The notes below the pieces were generated by a model. It was not told the DNA's origin, made no database searches, and was given only the letters and a program-made list of their open reading frames with translations. 34,536 bases of DNA from Phormidium sp. OSCR (GTDB lineage Bacteria > Cyanobacteriota > Cyanobacteriia > Cyanobacteriales > Geitlerinemataceae): positions 1-34,536 of the forward strand of contig LJZT01000044.1 in NCBI GenBank assembly GCA_001314905.1, written 5' to 3'. The position numbers and the translations under genes were made by a program. This document shows positions 7,599 to 16,077 of this stretch, piece after piece. Numbering within the stretch: position 1 is the stretch's first letter; each line of letters starts with the position of its first letter.

Positions 7599-8717
7599 AA
7601 TCACCTGACTGGCTTCAAACTCAGGAACGCCTAGGGAGGATAACTCATCGTCAAAACGGCCAACCACCGTCAGAGACTGACCCGGTTGAACCGGTAACAC
7701 CCCTTGGCGTTCATCCCAGAACGTTTCCACCTCAAAACGTCCGTTGGGGGTATCTAGGAGAAAGTCATCTTCATCCGTCAAGCGGACGACTGTTCCTTGT
7801 ACCGTTTGTTGCGAGAAATTGGTGAGGGGATCACGGGTGAGGGGATCGGGGGTCGAGTCAAGGGTAGGTTCAGCACCGTCCGTCAGGCGCGTAATGCTGC
7901 TGCTGTCGATTTCGCGGCCATCAAACTCATCAACACGCACCATCAGGCGATCGCCCACCGATAGATTGAGATTGCGAGCATCGGTTCCTTCAGGATCGAC
8001 GATGTATTGAGTCCCCTCCACATCAAGTAGAAAGTCATCTCCATCATCCCAGAACCCCACCAACGTACCGGTTACATTACGGTCCGAATCGACCATCGGA
8101 GATCCCGTTAGGGGGTCATTCGATGGGGGAGTGGGTGCAGGATTTCCCAACCCAACGGCGATCGCCTGGTTAAATTCCACCGATCCCGTCGCACTTCCCT
8201 GGCGTCCTTCCCGAGCGCCGTGATAGCGAAAATGCTCCCAACCTGAGGAGACGCTATTCGCCGCCACCGCCGCCGCCACATCGGGGTTAGATTGTAGATA
8301 AAAGGTTTCGTCAAACAAGTCCGGAACTCGTCCTTCGAGAGCGCCATGGTCCCAGAAATGTTGAACCGGATCGACCCCCGCCGCCGCCACATCGGGGTTC
8401 TCTCGCAAGTAGCGATCGCCGTCGAACCCGTTGAGCGTAGACGTGGCTGCTGTGGTGGTGGGAGTCCCCGTCGTTGCTGCAACCCGAGTGATGCTGTTGC
8501 TGTCGATTTCGCGACCATCAAACTCATCAACGCGGACTTCTAGGGTCTCCCCAGGAGAGAAGTTGAAATTGCGAGCATCCGTTCCTTCAGGATCGACGAT
8601 GTACTGGGTTCCGTTCCTGTCGAGGATGAAATCGTCGCCATTGTCCCATAAATCGACAAAGGTTCCGGTGATGATTCCAGAAGTGGGGAAGGTTTGAGAG
8701 GAGTCGATAACGCTCAT
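7572..8717 (-). CDS. Repeat protein: OB-like modules flanking two NPDV repeats
   Basis: A 381-residue protein with an internal architecture of three similar beta-rich modules. Module A (about 14-78) and module B (about 213-277) share GTQYIVDPEGTDARN and RVDEFDGREIDS almost exactly. Module C (about 305-378) is a diverged copy. The pattern of GT-fVdlwDnGDDFlLD followed by a basic SIT-R strand suggests an OB-like fold. Between A and B are two copies of a motif around YLREN-PDVAAA and HFWDHGALEGR (about 98-172). This NPDV motif is known from cyanobacterial secreted, often Ca-binding, surface proteins. No signal peptide is evident. A nearly identical stretch at DNA level shows that a module was duplicated. 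Function unknown. Confidence 0.75.
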   Translation of the reverse strand: MSVIDSSQTFPTSGIITGTFVDLWDNGDDFILDRNGTQYIVDPEGTDARNFNFSPGETLEVRVDEFDGREIDSNSITRVAATTGTPTTTAATSTLNGFDGDRYLRENPDVAAAGVDPVQHFWDHGALEGRVPDLFDETFYLQSNPDVAAAVAANSVSSGWEHFRYHGAREGRQGSATGSVEFNQAIAVGLGNPAPTPPSNDPLTGSPMVDSDRNVTGTLVGFWDDGDDFLLDVEGTQYIVDPEGTDARNLNLSVGDRLMVRVDEFDGREIDSSSITRLTDGAEPTLDSTPDPLTRDPLTNFSQQTVQGTVVRLTDEDDFLLDTPNGRFEVETFWDERQGVLPVQPGQSLTVVGRFDDELSSLGVPEFEASQVILGDGSRLI

Positions 8718-8856
8718 GATCGGTTGTTACGTCTTTGAAGTTGAAGGGTCAAACATCTGGCGGTTGTTCGCCTGATGTGTCTGACTATAGGGAGCGATCA
8801 TGACCTAAAAATGACGATTAGCCAGTCAACAATCCCTAGGAAACCTAGACCCAAAA

Positions 8857-8930
8857 AACCCGTAAATTCACGAATATCTCAGGGCGATCGCCATCGAAAT
8901 CGGCTCAAAGATAAAGTAAATTTACGGGTT
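8857..8930 (-). terminator. Probable terminator of the channel gene
   Basis: A 12-bp perfect inverted repeat, AACCCGTAAATT (8857-8868) and AATTTACGGGTT (8919-8930), encloses 50 nt. Read on the minus strand, the second arm runs straight into TTTTTT. It lies about 55 bp past the stop of the minus-strand channel gene. The long loop is unusual for an intrinsic terminator. Confidence 0.5.
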
Positions 8931-8985
8931 CAAGAGACCGGTGTACCTGGTTTATGTCGAGTGAGGTTAGTCTCCGACTGGGAGT

Positions 8986-10050
8986 TTAAGCAATTCGTTC
9001 GACATTCTGGAACGCCATGACAATCAGAGCGTCTTCTGAGGTGAGACGGTCAAAGTGGCTTGGTTTTGGGTTGAGAAGAATTTGCCCATCCCCCCGTTTC
9101 ACTCCCAAAAGTAACAAGGGATTATCCGGATGAGACGCACTATAGTTGCTAATCCATTGCCCCAATTCAGAGAAACGTTTGCCAATGAGGTCACTCGGAT
9201 AATTACCCGGCTGAATAAAATAAAACTCATTGGAGTCATCGGAGTAGGTCAGCAGTTGCTGATAGACCACCGACATATTCCGAAAAATGGCACTTTGGGC
9301 AATAATTCCCGAACTATAGTCTCGGGCCGAAACCACCTCATCGACTCCGGCCTCTTGCAAATGGCGGCGGCGATCGAGATTCACCAATTCCGCAATCACA
9401 TGAATGTCTTTTTGTTTCCCTGGTGTCTGTTCTAAATGCTTCACGGCCAAGGCGATTAGGGCATTCTTTTCATCAGGACCTGAACTTTCGTCATCCGCAA
9501 GAAGAATGATAGCTTTGGCTTGAAAAGCTTGTAAATCCTCTAGGGTGACATGATGAGTGGGATCGGCCTGGACAAAATGGACATTCTCGAACTTCTGGAA
9601 ATCTCGGGCATCGACCACGTCCGAGGCAGAGACGACCACAATATCTAAAGGTTCTCCATGATTAGACTCTAGTAATTGTTGGATAATGCTGGCCGCTTTG
9701 CCATTCCAATTACAGAGGATAATGTGATTATTAAATCGCTTCATTTGGTTTCGTTTCCAGAGAGCATGAGTGACAAAAAGAGAGGAGATTTTACCGATAA
9801 TTGTCCCAAATAAAAAGGTTCCAAATACCAATAAAAATAGCTGAATAATTCGACCTAGAATCGTCCTGGGTTTATCAGGATATTCCCCCATGAGGGTAAT
9901 AATGACATTTTCCAGGACTTCCCATAAGTCCTCTCCCGAGTCAGCCGTTCCCTCACTCCAAGCTAAAAGGACTACTGTCCCTGATAACAAGACGACAGCA
10001 GCTAGAATACCCAAGATTAACTTGAGACGATTATTTTGTAATTTGACCAT
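8986..10050 (-). CDS. Two-TM ion channel with cytoplasmic RCK/TrkA-N-like domain
   Basis: A protein of about 354 residues. A first TM helix (about 11-31), a re-entrant pore segment (about 44-58) and a second TM helix (about 66-90) are followed by a Rossmann-like nucleotide-binding domain starting at HIILCNWNGKAASII (109 on). This is the layout of ligand-gated potassium channels of the MthK/CASTOR type. The filter reads TLMGEYPDKP (52-61) instead of TVGYGD, so potassium selectivity cannot be assumed. The start is taken as ATG 10050. A GTG two codons earlier (10056) is an alternative, but GGG spacing suits the ATG better. It is followed by a probable terminator. Likely role: ion homeostasis at the plasma membrane. 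Confidence 0.8.
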   Translation of the reverse strand: MVKLQNNRLKLILGILAAVVLLSGTVVLLAWSEGTADSGEDLWEVLENVIITLMGEYPDKPRTILGRIIQLFLLVFGTFLFGTIIGKISSLFVTHALWKRNQMKRFNNHIILCNWNGKAASIIQQLLESNHGEPLDIVVVSASDVVDARDFQKFENVHFVQADPTHHVTLEDLQAFQAKAIILLADDESSGPDEKNALIALAVKHLEQTPGKQKDIHVIAELVNLDRRRHLQEAGVDEVVSARDYSSGIIAQSAIFRNMSVVYQQLLTYSDDSNEFYFIQPGNYPSDLIGKRFSELGQWISNYSASHPDNPLLLLGVKRGDGQILLNPKPSHFDRLTSEDALIVMAFQNVERIA

Positions 10051-10070
10051 CGGCACCCATCCCGTTATTT

Positions 10071-10361
10071 TTAATTAAGACTCGCGGCGATCGCCTGTTC
10101 TAACTCCCGTTTCGAGAGCGTTGTCAGCACAAAGACTTCCTGAACCGTTTTTCCAGCGCGAGCGATCGCCTTGTAGCCGCCACGAATCGGCACCGATACC
10201 CGTAACTTTAACTTGGGGATATGACCACGCGATCGCGAAATCACACCCGGCGTAATCGTGCGAATCCCTTGCCAGAGAACTAAGCGCTCCAACACGGGAA
10301 TCAAACCATCTACATGGGTAGAATGGTTAAGAACGAGACGTCCACTATCTTTAGAACCCAT
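10071..10361 (-). CDS. DUF2103 family protein
   Basis: A 96-residue basic protein with GRLVLNHSTHVDGLIPVLERL near the N-terminus and VLTTLSKRELEQAI near the end. It matches the DUF2103 family, which is annotated as predicted metal-binding and has no settled function. ATG 10361 is chosen because AGAGGG lies 9 nt upstream, and a TTG one codon earlier is ignored. It sits 20 bp upstream of the channel gene on the same strand, so the two may be co-transcribed. Confidence 0.75.
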   Translation of the reverse strand: MGSKDSGRLVLNHSTHVDGLIPVLERLVLWQGIRTITPGVISRSRGHIPKLKLRVSVPIRGGYKAIARAGKTVQEVFVLTTLSKRELEQAIAASLN

Positions 10362-10411
10362 CAATCAAAACCCTCTAAAACAACAAAAAAACAGTATTTA
10401 CAAACAACAAA

Positions 10412-10444
10412 AACCCCGATTTTTAGGTTCTAAAAATCGGGGTT
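10412..10444 (-). terminator. Intrinsic terminator of the Pro-rich protein gene
   Basis: A 14-bp perfect stem (10412-10425 and 10431-10444; arm AACCCCGATTTTTA) with a 5-nt loop lies 10 bp past the stop of the next gene. On the minus strand it is followed by TTTTTGTTGTTTG, a good intrinsic terminator. Confidence 0.85.
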
Positions 10445-10453
10445 AACAGTCAT

Positions 10454-11386
10454 TTACTCCGACCCAGGGGTCTGACTATCCTTGACCTTTTTCGGACGTG
10501 GTGTTGGCCGATTTCCCTTTGCACCGGGTCCCGACTTACGACGGCCAGGGCGACGATTCTGGGGAGACTTCGAGCGAGACTGACGTTTAGGAGGCATCAC
10601 CCCCATATTATCTCCCGTCAGAATGAGCAAATCTTGGCCGCGACGCTCGACCTCAAACGACCAAAAATGGCGTAACACCCGTCCCGAAACCGTCCCTTTC
10701 AGGGCAATCTTGAAGAACTTGGGTGGTTGTCCCGCCTTACGGGGGCCTTGACGAATTTTCACAATCACGCGGGCCTCTTCCTCCGAATAAAAGACGACCT
10801 CACCGCGAACCGAGAAATAGCCCTCATGAACCTCCTCAGACGACAGGGGAGGAAGTTCAGAATCCGTATCCTCTTGAGTCAGGTTTTCGGGTTCCCAAAC
10901 CCCAACAATTTGGAGATGAAGATTTCCATCGCGCTGGCCCGTTCGGGGATACACCACCCAAAGATGCTCTTGGTTCAAGTCAATATGGTTTTTAACCAAA
11001 CTCATGACTCGTCCCAATAACACCGCCTCAACAAGGGTGTCATCACTCGTATGAAGCGCTCCCTGAGTCATTTGCTCTTCAGAGGGCATATAGCGGCCAC
11101 GAACTACACCAATGGCTCGATATTGTCGGGGTTCACTCGGGGGAGGAATGGGAACTGGGCGTTTCGGCGCTTCAGACTCAGGTTCAGGCTCAGAGGCGAC
11201 GGTTTCGGGAGTTGGCGACGGCTCAACTGGTGGAGGAACTGGGGGTTTTGGGCGTAACAAAGCATCCGCTCCCGATTCACGAGGAGCGTCAGAGACGGAC
11301 TCTTTAGGGTCTTCTGGATTGGGAGGATGAAGTGGAGACGGCATCGTATCATTAAAATCGGAATTTGGACGAGAAGAGGAACTCAT
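10454..11386 (-). CDS. Conserved cyanobacterial protein with Pro-rich N-terminus and basic tail
   Basis: A protein of about 310 residues in three parts: a disordered Pro/Glu/Ser-rich N-terminus (about 1-87), a folded, beta-rich core (about 88-262; YRAIGVVRGRYMPSEEQ, LWVVYPRT, GYFSVRGEVVFY, FFKIALKG) and a strongly basic, Pro/Arg/Lys-rich tail (about 263-310). The longer frame from 11422 is rejected because ATG 11386 has AGGAGGG 6 nt upstream. The basic tail suggests nucleic-acid or ribosome contact, which is inference only. I do not recognise a named family beyond a cyanobacterial conserved protein. Confidence 0.75.
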   Translation of the reverse strand: MSSSSRPNSDFNDTMPSPLHPPNPEDPKESVSDAPRESGADALLRPKPPVPPPVEPSPTPETVASEPEPESEAPKRPVPIPPPSEPRQYRAIGVVRGRYMPSEEQMTQGALHTSDDTLVEAVLLGRVMSLVKNHIDLNQEHLWVVYPRTGQRDGNLHLQIVGVWEPENLTQEDTDSELPPLSSEEVHEGYFSVRGEVVFYSEEEARVIVKIRQGPRKAGQPPKFFKIALKGTVSGRVLRHFWSFEVERRGQDLLILTGDNMGVMPPKRQSRSKSPQNRRPGRRKSGPGAKGNRPTPRPKKVKDSQTPGSE

Positions 11387-12005
11387 AAACCCTCCTAATA
11401 GCGGAGATACATCCATCAACAATCCTGCTAATTCATCGGCAACAGCTTAAAGCGAGACAGTTAAATCAGGACAATCTGCTGTAACAGAAAACTGTAACAG
11501 CAATTGTTTTGGGTTTAACTGACGTACTATAATGTCTGTCAAATAATGAATATGCAGAATTAAAACCAAGCTCACTAGCGCAGCCAACACCGGACAGGGC
11601 GAGGATGACCAGAAGCCACGGGGAATGGCGATCGCAGTTGCGAAACCCGGTTCCACTGGCCAATGGATATCACAATGGATATCACAATGGATATCACAAT
11701 GGATATCACAATGGATATCACGAATGATCGCCAATCTATAGATCGCAAATCATTAGAGCCATTGGCCAGACGGCCGAGTTAGATCAACTATCTCACATTC
11801 CACCTTAACGATTGGTTTCAGGTCTGTCGTTAGCAAATCGGGAACCTCTCGTGAGTTGAAATCAATCATCCATCATGATGAGCGAACCGGTGACAGCAAT
11901 GAACCGACACCAGCCGGTTATCTCTGATGAACATCAAACGCCTCAATCTTAGCCTTAGCATTTGCCAACCGTGTTGAGATAGACCCTGTGGAGAGGCGAC
12001 TGAGA
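11387..12005. other. Intergenic stretch, 619 bp
   Basis: This lies between the 3' end of the YyaL-like gene and the start of the Pro-rich protein gene, both on the minus strand. It should hold the terminator of the former only to its left (not seen) and the promoter of the latter. Its main content is the 12-bp repeat cluster at 11656-11769. Short frames across the repeats (for example 11447-11734 minus, translating to DIHC repeats) look spurious. Confidence 0.55.
11656..11769. repeat. Five 12-bp tandem repeats bounded by 11-bp inverted repeats
   Basis: CAATGGATATCA is repeated exactly five times (11661-11720), so the palindrome GATATC recurs every 12 bp. The block and a following 38-bp segment are bounded by a perfect 11-bp inverted repeat, CTGGCCAATGG (11656-11666) and CCATTGGCCAG (11759-11769). 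The left arm overlaps the first repeat. Confidence 0.85.
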
Positions 12006-14075
12006 TTAACCAATTCCCGTGCGGGTTTGACTCCGTTGGAGTTGTTCGAGGAGGGTGCTGCGATCGCCCGCCGGCGGTAAACAACTCAACCCCTGACAGA
12101 CTAACCCCAGCGCTCCTTCTGGGAGTTGGCTGACCACCTTAAACACCGTAGCCGGCAGATACCGCCGTTTCAACAGCTCAAACTCAGCCGCCGTCGTCCG
12201 CACCAAGGTCGCATTCTGAAACCAATCGAGTCCAGCAAACAAACTTGGGCAAGCTTGGGGCATCTTCTCCAAAATGGGCAAAAATGCCGTTAACACCGCT
12301 TCAGCCCGCTCTAAATAGAGCAATTCCTCACTATAAAGGGACAACCGCAGCAAATTACACACCGCCACCCCATTAGCGCCCGGCGTGGCATTATCCGTAT
12401 AGGACCGTTCCCGGACGATCGCCCCACCAGGGGTATCTTGAGCCGCATTATAATAGCCGCCCAACTCATCACTCCAGAGATGCTCATCAAACTCCGCCTG
12501 CACATTGATGGCCGCATCGAGATAATCCTCAGCCCCAGCTTCGACTAGATCCAAGAGCGCCTTCACAAATAGGGCATAATCTTCCGATTGAGCCAAAACC
12601 GAGGGCGTGCCATCATAATTGAGGCGATAGAAGCGACCCTCAATCCATTGATGATCGAGAATAAAATCCGCCGTGCGACGGGCCATGGCCAAATAGTCCG
12701 GCATCTCAAAGGCCACCGAGGCCCGGGCCAACCCAGAAATCACCAAACTATTCCAAGCCACAATCCCCTTCGTATCCGTGACTGGCGGGATGCGCCCCGG
12801 CCAGACTCGGGTTTTGGCCTCATGATTATTCCGCGCCGGGGCCATGGGCGTTTCGGGAGTGGCCTCAGCCCCGTAGCGTCGGCTAAATAGGCGTTGTAGG
12901 GCTTGTTCGGCGATCGCAGTCAAGGACCCCCTATGACGACGCTGTAAGACAATCTTGCCCTCAAAATTCCCGGCTTCAGAAATATAAAACGCCTCCTCTA
13001 AGGCCTGATACTCCTCATCACTGAGACTCTCCCGTAACTCAGCGGCCGACCAAACATAAAACGCCCCTTCCTCGGGTTCAGCATCTTCAGGAGTGCTGAA
13101 ATTATCCGCATCTTGAGCCGCGTAAAAATAGCCTTCGGGGGCCATCATCTCCCGTTTGAGCCAGGATACCGTTAGGCGCACCGCCCGTTCAATAGCCGCA
13201 TCCTGACATCCCAAACACCAGAGATTAGAGAGATACTCTAAAATTTGCCCATTATCATAGAGCATCTTTTCAAAATGGGGCACCGTCCAAGTTGCATCGA
13301 CAGTATAGCGGTGGAATCCTCCCGCTACCTGATCGAAAATCCCCCCGAGAACCAAATCAAAGCCCCGTTTTTCACAGCGAGGCTGAGCCACAAAATCCTT
13401 ATCTAACTCAAAACGAGTTCCCCGTAGCGCGGTTTGGGCATAGGGCATCATGGGAAAACAGGGCGCTCCCTCCGGTTCGAGGATGCGAATGCTGGCTTCT
13501 AGCCCCCGTTGCAAGAGGTCATCATCTAAGAGAGAGGACTGGCCCATGGCCTTGAGTTGCGGCGGAATCTCGGCGGCCTGTTCCAGGGCCGTCAGCATAT
13601 CGTGACTAATGTTGTCGAGTTTTTCTTTTTCGTTGTCATAGTAGGCCCGCAACTGGGTCAACACTTGTAGGAAGCTGGGACGACCATAACGGGGTTCTGC
13701 GGGGAAATAGGTTCCACCATAGAAGGGAACGAGGCTATCGGGGAGGAGAAAGACGTTGAGGGGCCAGCCTCCTTGTCCCGACATCAGTTGCAAGGCCTGC
13801 ATATAGAGACTATCGATATCGGGCCGTTCCTCGCGATCGACTTTAATAGCAACAAACTGGCTGTTGAGATACTCGGCAATCTCGGGATCGCAGAAGGCTT
13901 CTCCTTCCATGACCGTACACCAGTGACAACTGGAATAGCCCACAGACAGAAAGATGGGTTTATTCTCCTGACGGGCCAGTTCGATGGCTTCATCACACCA
14001 GTACCACCAATCGATGGGATTCTCGGCGTGTTTACGAAGATACAGACTTTGACTGCTCGCAAGACGATTGGTCAT
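12006..14075 (-). CDS. DUF255/YyaL-family thioredoxin-domain protein
   Basis: A 689-residue protein of the family of B. subtilis YyaL and human SSP411/SPATA20. The N-terminal thioredoxin-like DUF255 domain opens with the characteristic NPIDWWYWCDEA and has a CxxC at Cys50-Cys53 (YSSCHWCTVM), followed by KVDREERPDID and GGWPLNVFL. The rest is an (alpha/alpha)-barrel resembling N-acylglucosamine epimerase-type domains (for example FEKMLYDNGQ, AQDADNFSTPEDAEPEEGAF). The physiological role of the family is not settled. Length is normal. It is likely a single gene. Confidence 0.9.
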   Translation of the reverse strand: MTNRLASSQSLYLRKHAENPIDWWYWCDEAIELARQENKPIFLSVGYSSCHWCTVMEGEAFCDPEIAEYLNSQFVAIKVDREERPDIDSLYMQALQLMSGQGGWPLNVFLLPDSLVPFYGGTYFPAEPRYGRPSFLQVLTQLRAYYDNEKEKLDNISHDMLTALEQAAEIPPQLKAMGQSSLLDDDLLQRGLEASIRILEPEGAPCFPMMPYAQTALRGTRFELDKDFVAQPRCEKRGFDLVLGGIFDQVAGGFHRYTVDATWTVPHFEKMLYDNGQILEYLSNLWCLGCQDAAIERAVRLTVSWLKREMMAPEGYFYAAQDADNFSTPEDAEPEEGAFYVWSAAELRESLSDEEYQALEEAFYISEAGNFEGKIVLQRRHRGSLTAIAEQALQRLFSRRYGAEATPETPMAPARNNHEAKTRVWPGRIPPVTDTKGIVAWNSLVISGLARASVAFEMPDYLAMARRTADFILDHQWIEGRFYRLNYDGTPSVLAQSEDYALFVKALLDLVEAGAEDYLDAAINVQAEFDEHLWSDELGGYYNAAQDTPGGAIVRERSYTDNATPGANGVAVCNLLRLSLYSEELLYLERAEAVLTAFLPILEKMPQACPSLFAGLDWFQNATLVRTTAAEFELLKRRYLPATVFKVVSQLPEGALGLVCQGLSCLPPAGDRSTLLEQLQRSQTRTGIG

Positions 14076-14183
14076 GATTCTATCGGATGAATGAGTGCAG
14101 AGCGGTTGTTGGGCTAGAGGCCATCATGGGGTTGATGGCGATCGCCGATAATCCCATCGTGACGGATCAGCGGCAAATACCCA

Positions 14184-14217
14184 AATCATCAGGCCACTGG
14201 AATCATCAGGCCACTGG
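14184..14217. repeat. 17-bp perfect tandem duplication
   Basis: AATCATCAGGCCACTGG occurs twice in direct succession (14184-14200, 14201-14217), in the gap just past the stop of the HtrA-like gene. Confidence 0.9.
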
Positions 14218-14236
14218 GAAACGGTGAGGACTGAGG

Positions 14237-15457
14237 TTAGTCGGCCGGAAGTGGGCCGGGGCGAACCTCTAGGGTGAGTTGCTCATCTCCCCGTGCCAGT
14301 TTGAGTTCAAGACTGTCTCCGATCGCCGTGTCTTCCACGATACGCTGCACCCGTTCAAAATTCATCACTGGGACATCGTCAATGGCCAGGATGACATCGC
14401 CGAGTTGCAGGCCAGCGGCTTCGGCGGGGGAGTTGGCGACCACAGCGACAATCAAGACCCCTTGAGTCGCGGTAATTTTGGGAGGATTCTCTTGTTGTGC
14501 CAATTGTCCCTGAAGTTCAGCATCGAGGGTTCTCAGGCGCACCCCGAGATAGGAATGTTGTGCGACACCGTTGGCGATAATTTGCTGTCCGACTCGCAGG
14601 GCCGTTTTAATGGGGATGGCGAAGCCCAAGCCTTGCGCACCATCGAGGATGGCAGTATTCATGCCAATGGCGGCCCCAGAGGCGTTGAGGAGTGGGCCGC
14701 CGGAGTTACCGGGATTGATGGCGGCGTCGGTTTGAATGAACCCCACCCGACGCTCAGGAACGCCAATCTCGCGGCTGCTGCGTTCTGTGGCGCTGATAAT
14801 GCCCATGGTGACGGTACTATCTAAGCCGAGGGGGTTGCCGATGGCGATCGCCCATTCACCGGGTTTGAGGTCATCGGAGTCGCCGATGGGAACTGGGGCC
14901 AGGCTCACATCATCGAGTTTAACCACCGCCACATCGGTGATGGGATCTCGTCCGAGGACGGTTCCCCGGAGGCTGCGGCCATTTTGCAAGACGACTCGTA
15001 CTTGGTCAGCATTGCCGACGACATGGGCATTGGTGAGAAGATGGCCTTGGTCATCAATGATAAATCCGGTTCCTGCGCTTTGGGAATAGGGAGGATAGGG
15101 AGTCGGATCTAAGGGGTCTAAGGCCCGCGAATTTTCCTCGGAATAGAGGCGTTGAGGTTCAATGCGTACCACTGAGGCTTCGACTCGACGGACCGCGCGA
15201 ACGATGAAGTTAGTTTGCTCGAAGTCTAGATCGGAGGCAGAATCGTCCCGTGGCGGATTGACGGACGGGTTGGGGAGGCGATCGCCGTCGAGTTGAGGCG
15301 GTTCAAGGTCTTGAGGGAGTGGTGAGGGGGAATCGAGAGAGTTCTGGTTTTGCCCGCGTTGGATGGCGATCGCCACCATTAGCCCCAGTAGGAATATCCC
15401 AAAGCCCATCGCCCATTGAGTCCTGGGATGTTTCGAGTGTTGGCGAGACAATGCCAT
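14237..15457 (-). CDS. HtrA/Deg-family serine protease with PDZ domain
   Basis: A 406-residue protein with an N-terminal membrane anchor or uncleaved signal (about 16-33), a Pro/Asp-rich linker, a trypsin-like domain and one C-terminal PDZ domain (about 285-400). The catalytic triad is visible as His145 (TNAHVVG), Asp175 (PITDVAVVKL) and Ser252 (NPGNSGGPLL). This matches cyanobacterial HhoA/HhoB/HtrA proteases, which degrade or refold damaged proteins in the periplasm or lumen under light and heat stress. Which of the three paralogues it is cannot be told here. GAGGT precedes the start. Confidence 0.93.
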   Translation of the reverse strand: MALSRQHSKHPRTQWAMGFGIFLLGLMVAIAIQRGQNQNSLDSPSPLPQDLEPPQLDGDRLPNPSVNPPRDDSASDLDFEQTNFIVRAVRRVEASVVRIEPQRLYSEENSRALDPLDPTPYPPYSQSAGTGFIIDDQGHLLTNAHVVGNADQVRVVLQNGRSLRGTVLGRDPITDVAVVKLDDVSLAPVPIGDSDDLKPGEWAIAIGNPLGLDSTVTMGIISATERSSREIGVPERRVGFIQTDAAINPGNSGGPLLNASGAAIGMNTAILDGAQGLGFAIPIKTALRVGQQIIANGVAQHSYLGVRLRTLDAELQGQLAQQENPPKITATQGVLIVAVVANSPAEAAGLQLGDVILAIDDVPVMNFERVQRIVEDTAIGDSLELKLARGDEQLTLEVRPGPLPAD

Positions 15458-15599
15458 TGACCTCTGTTGCGCTGCTGCTTGGATATCGTGGTTTCATTAT
15501 AGAGGGTCTTGTGAAGATCCGTCGTTGAGATTATCTCTCACTGTTGTTTTTCGGGTTAGATGATTTCAGTACATCTACTTTTTTGGATAACCGAGAATT

Positions 15600-15908
15600 A
15601 TGACTTCTAAACATCCTAAATCGTTAGACTTAAAGCCATTAGCGCCCTATGAAGACCGGCTTCTCAATGCCTTAGCGTTTTTCCGCACCCAACGGGACAA
15701 CTCAACTCAAGCTCGTCACTGTTTAAGTATGTATTTACGTCAATCGGAAGCGCGAATTATGTCTGAGGTTGGTTTTTACGCGCAAGAAATAGGGTTAACG
15801 GCTCGGGAATTGTTAGAGTTGATTTATCAAGATCCCAATCAGGCACAATCTCTGATTCAGGACAAATTAGGAATTGATATTTTTACGGTATTTCCCGACG
15901 AATCGTAG
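15600..15908 (+). CDS. Conserved hypothetical small protein
   Basis: A 102-residue, mostly helical soluble protein (AFFRTQRDNSTQARHCLSMYL, VGFYAQEIGLTARELLELIYQDP). No TM segment or catalytic motif is seen. It is divergent from the HtrA-like gene and shares the 142-bp gap with it. I do not recognise a function. Confidence 0.65.
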   Translation: MTSKHPKSLDLKPLAPYEDRLLNALAFFRTQRDNSTQARHCLSMYLRQSEARIMSEVGFYAQEIGLTARELLELIYQDPNQAQSLIQDKLGIDIFTVFPDES

Positions 15909-15957
15909 GGGCAAAAAATCCCCTCCTGGGAGGGGCTGGGGGTGGGTTCCCCTACAA
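15906..15957. repeat. Palindromic GC-rich repeat with GTAGGGG/CCCCTAC ends
   Basis: GTAGGGG (15907-15913) and CCCCTAC (15951-15957) flank an inner perfect hairpin, CCCCTCC-TG-GGAGGGG, and a GGGGGTGGGTT stretch. Nearly the same block (CCCCTCCTGGGAGGGG followed by a GGGGTGGGTT) occurs twice in reverse orientation at 25744-25834. This is therefore a dispersed repeat of this genome. It lies just past the stop of the preceding gene and could also act as a transcript end. Confidence 0.75.
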
Positions 15958-16077
15958 TGGTGTCCCCAATGCAACCAATCCAGGAGGGAAGAACACCCCC
16001 CACCAAGATGCGATCGCACCTCTACCTTCTCTAATTCTGCCTTTATTTAAAGGTATAGAAAACTAGATTGGACTACG

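Noticed and set aside
11661-11720. CRISPR array
   Set aside because: The five 12-bp units are directly adjacent with no spacers, so they are a simple tandem repeat. No cas genes are in the window.
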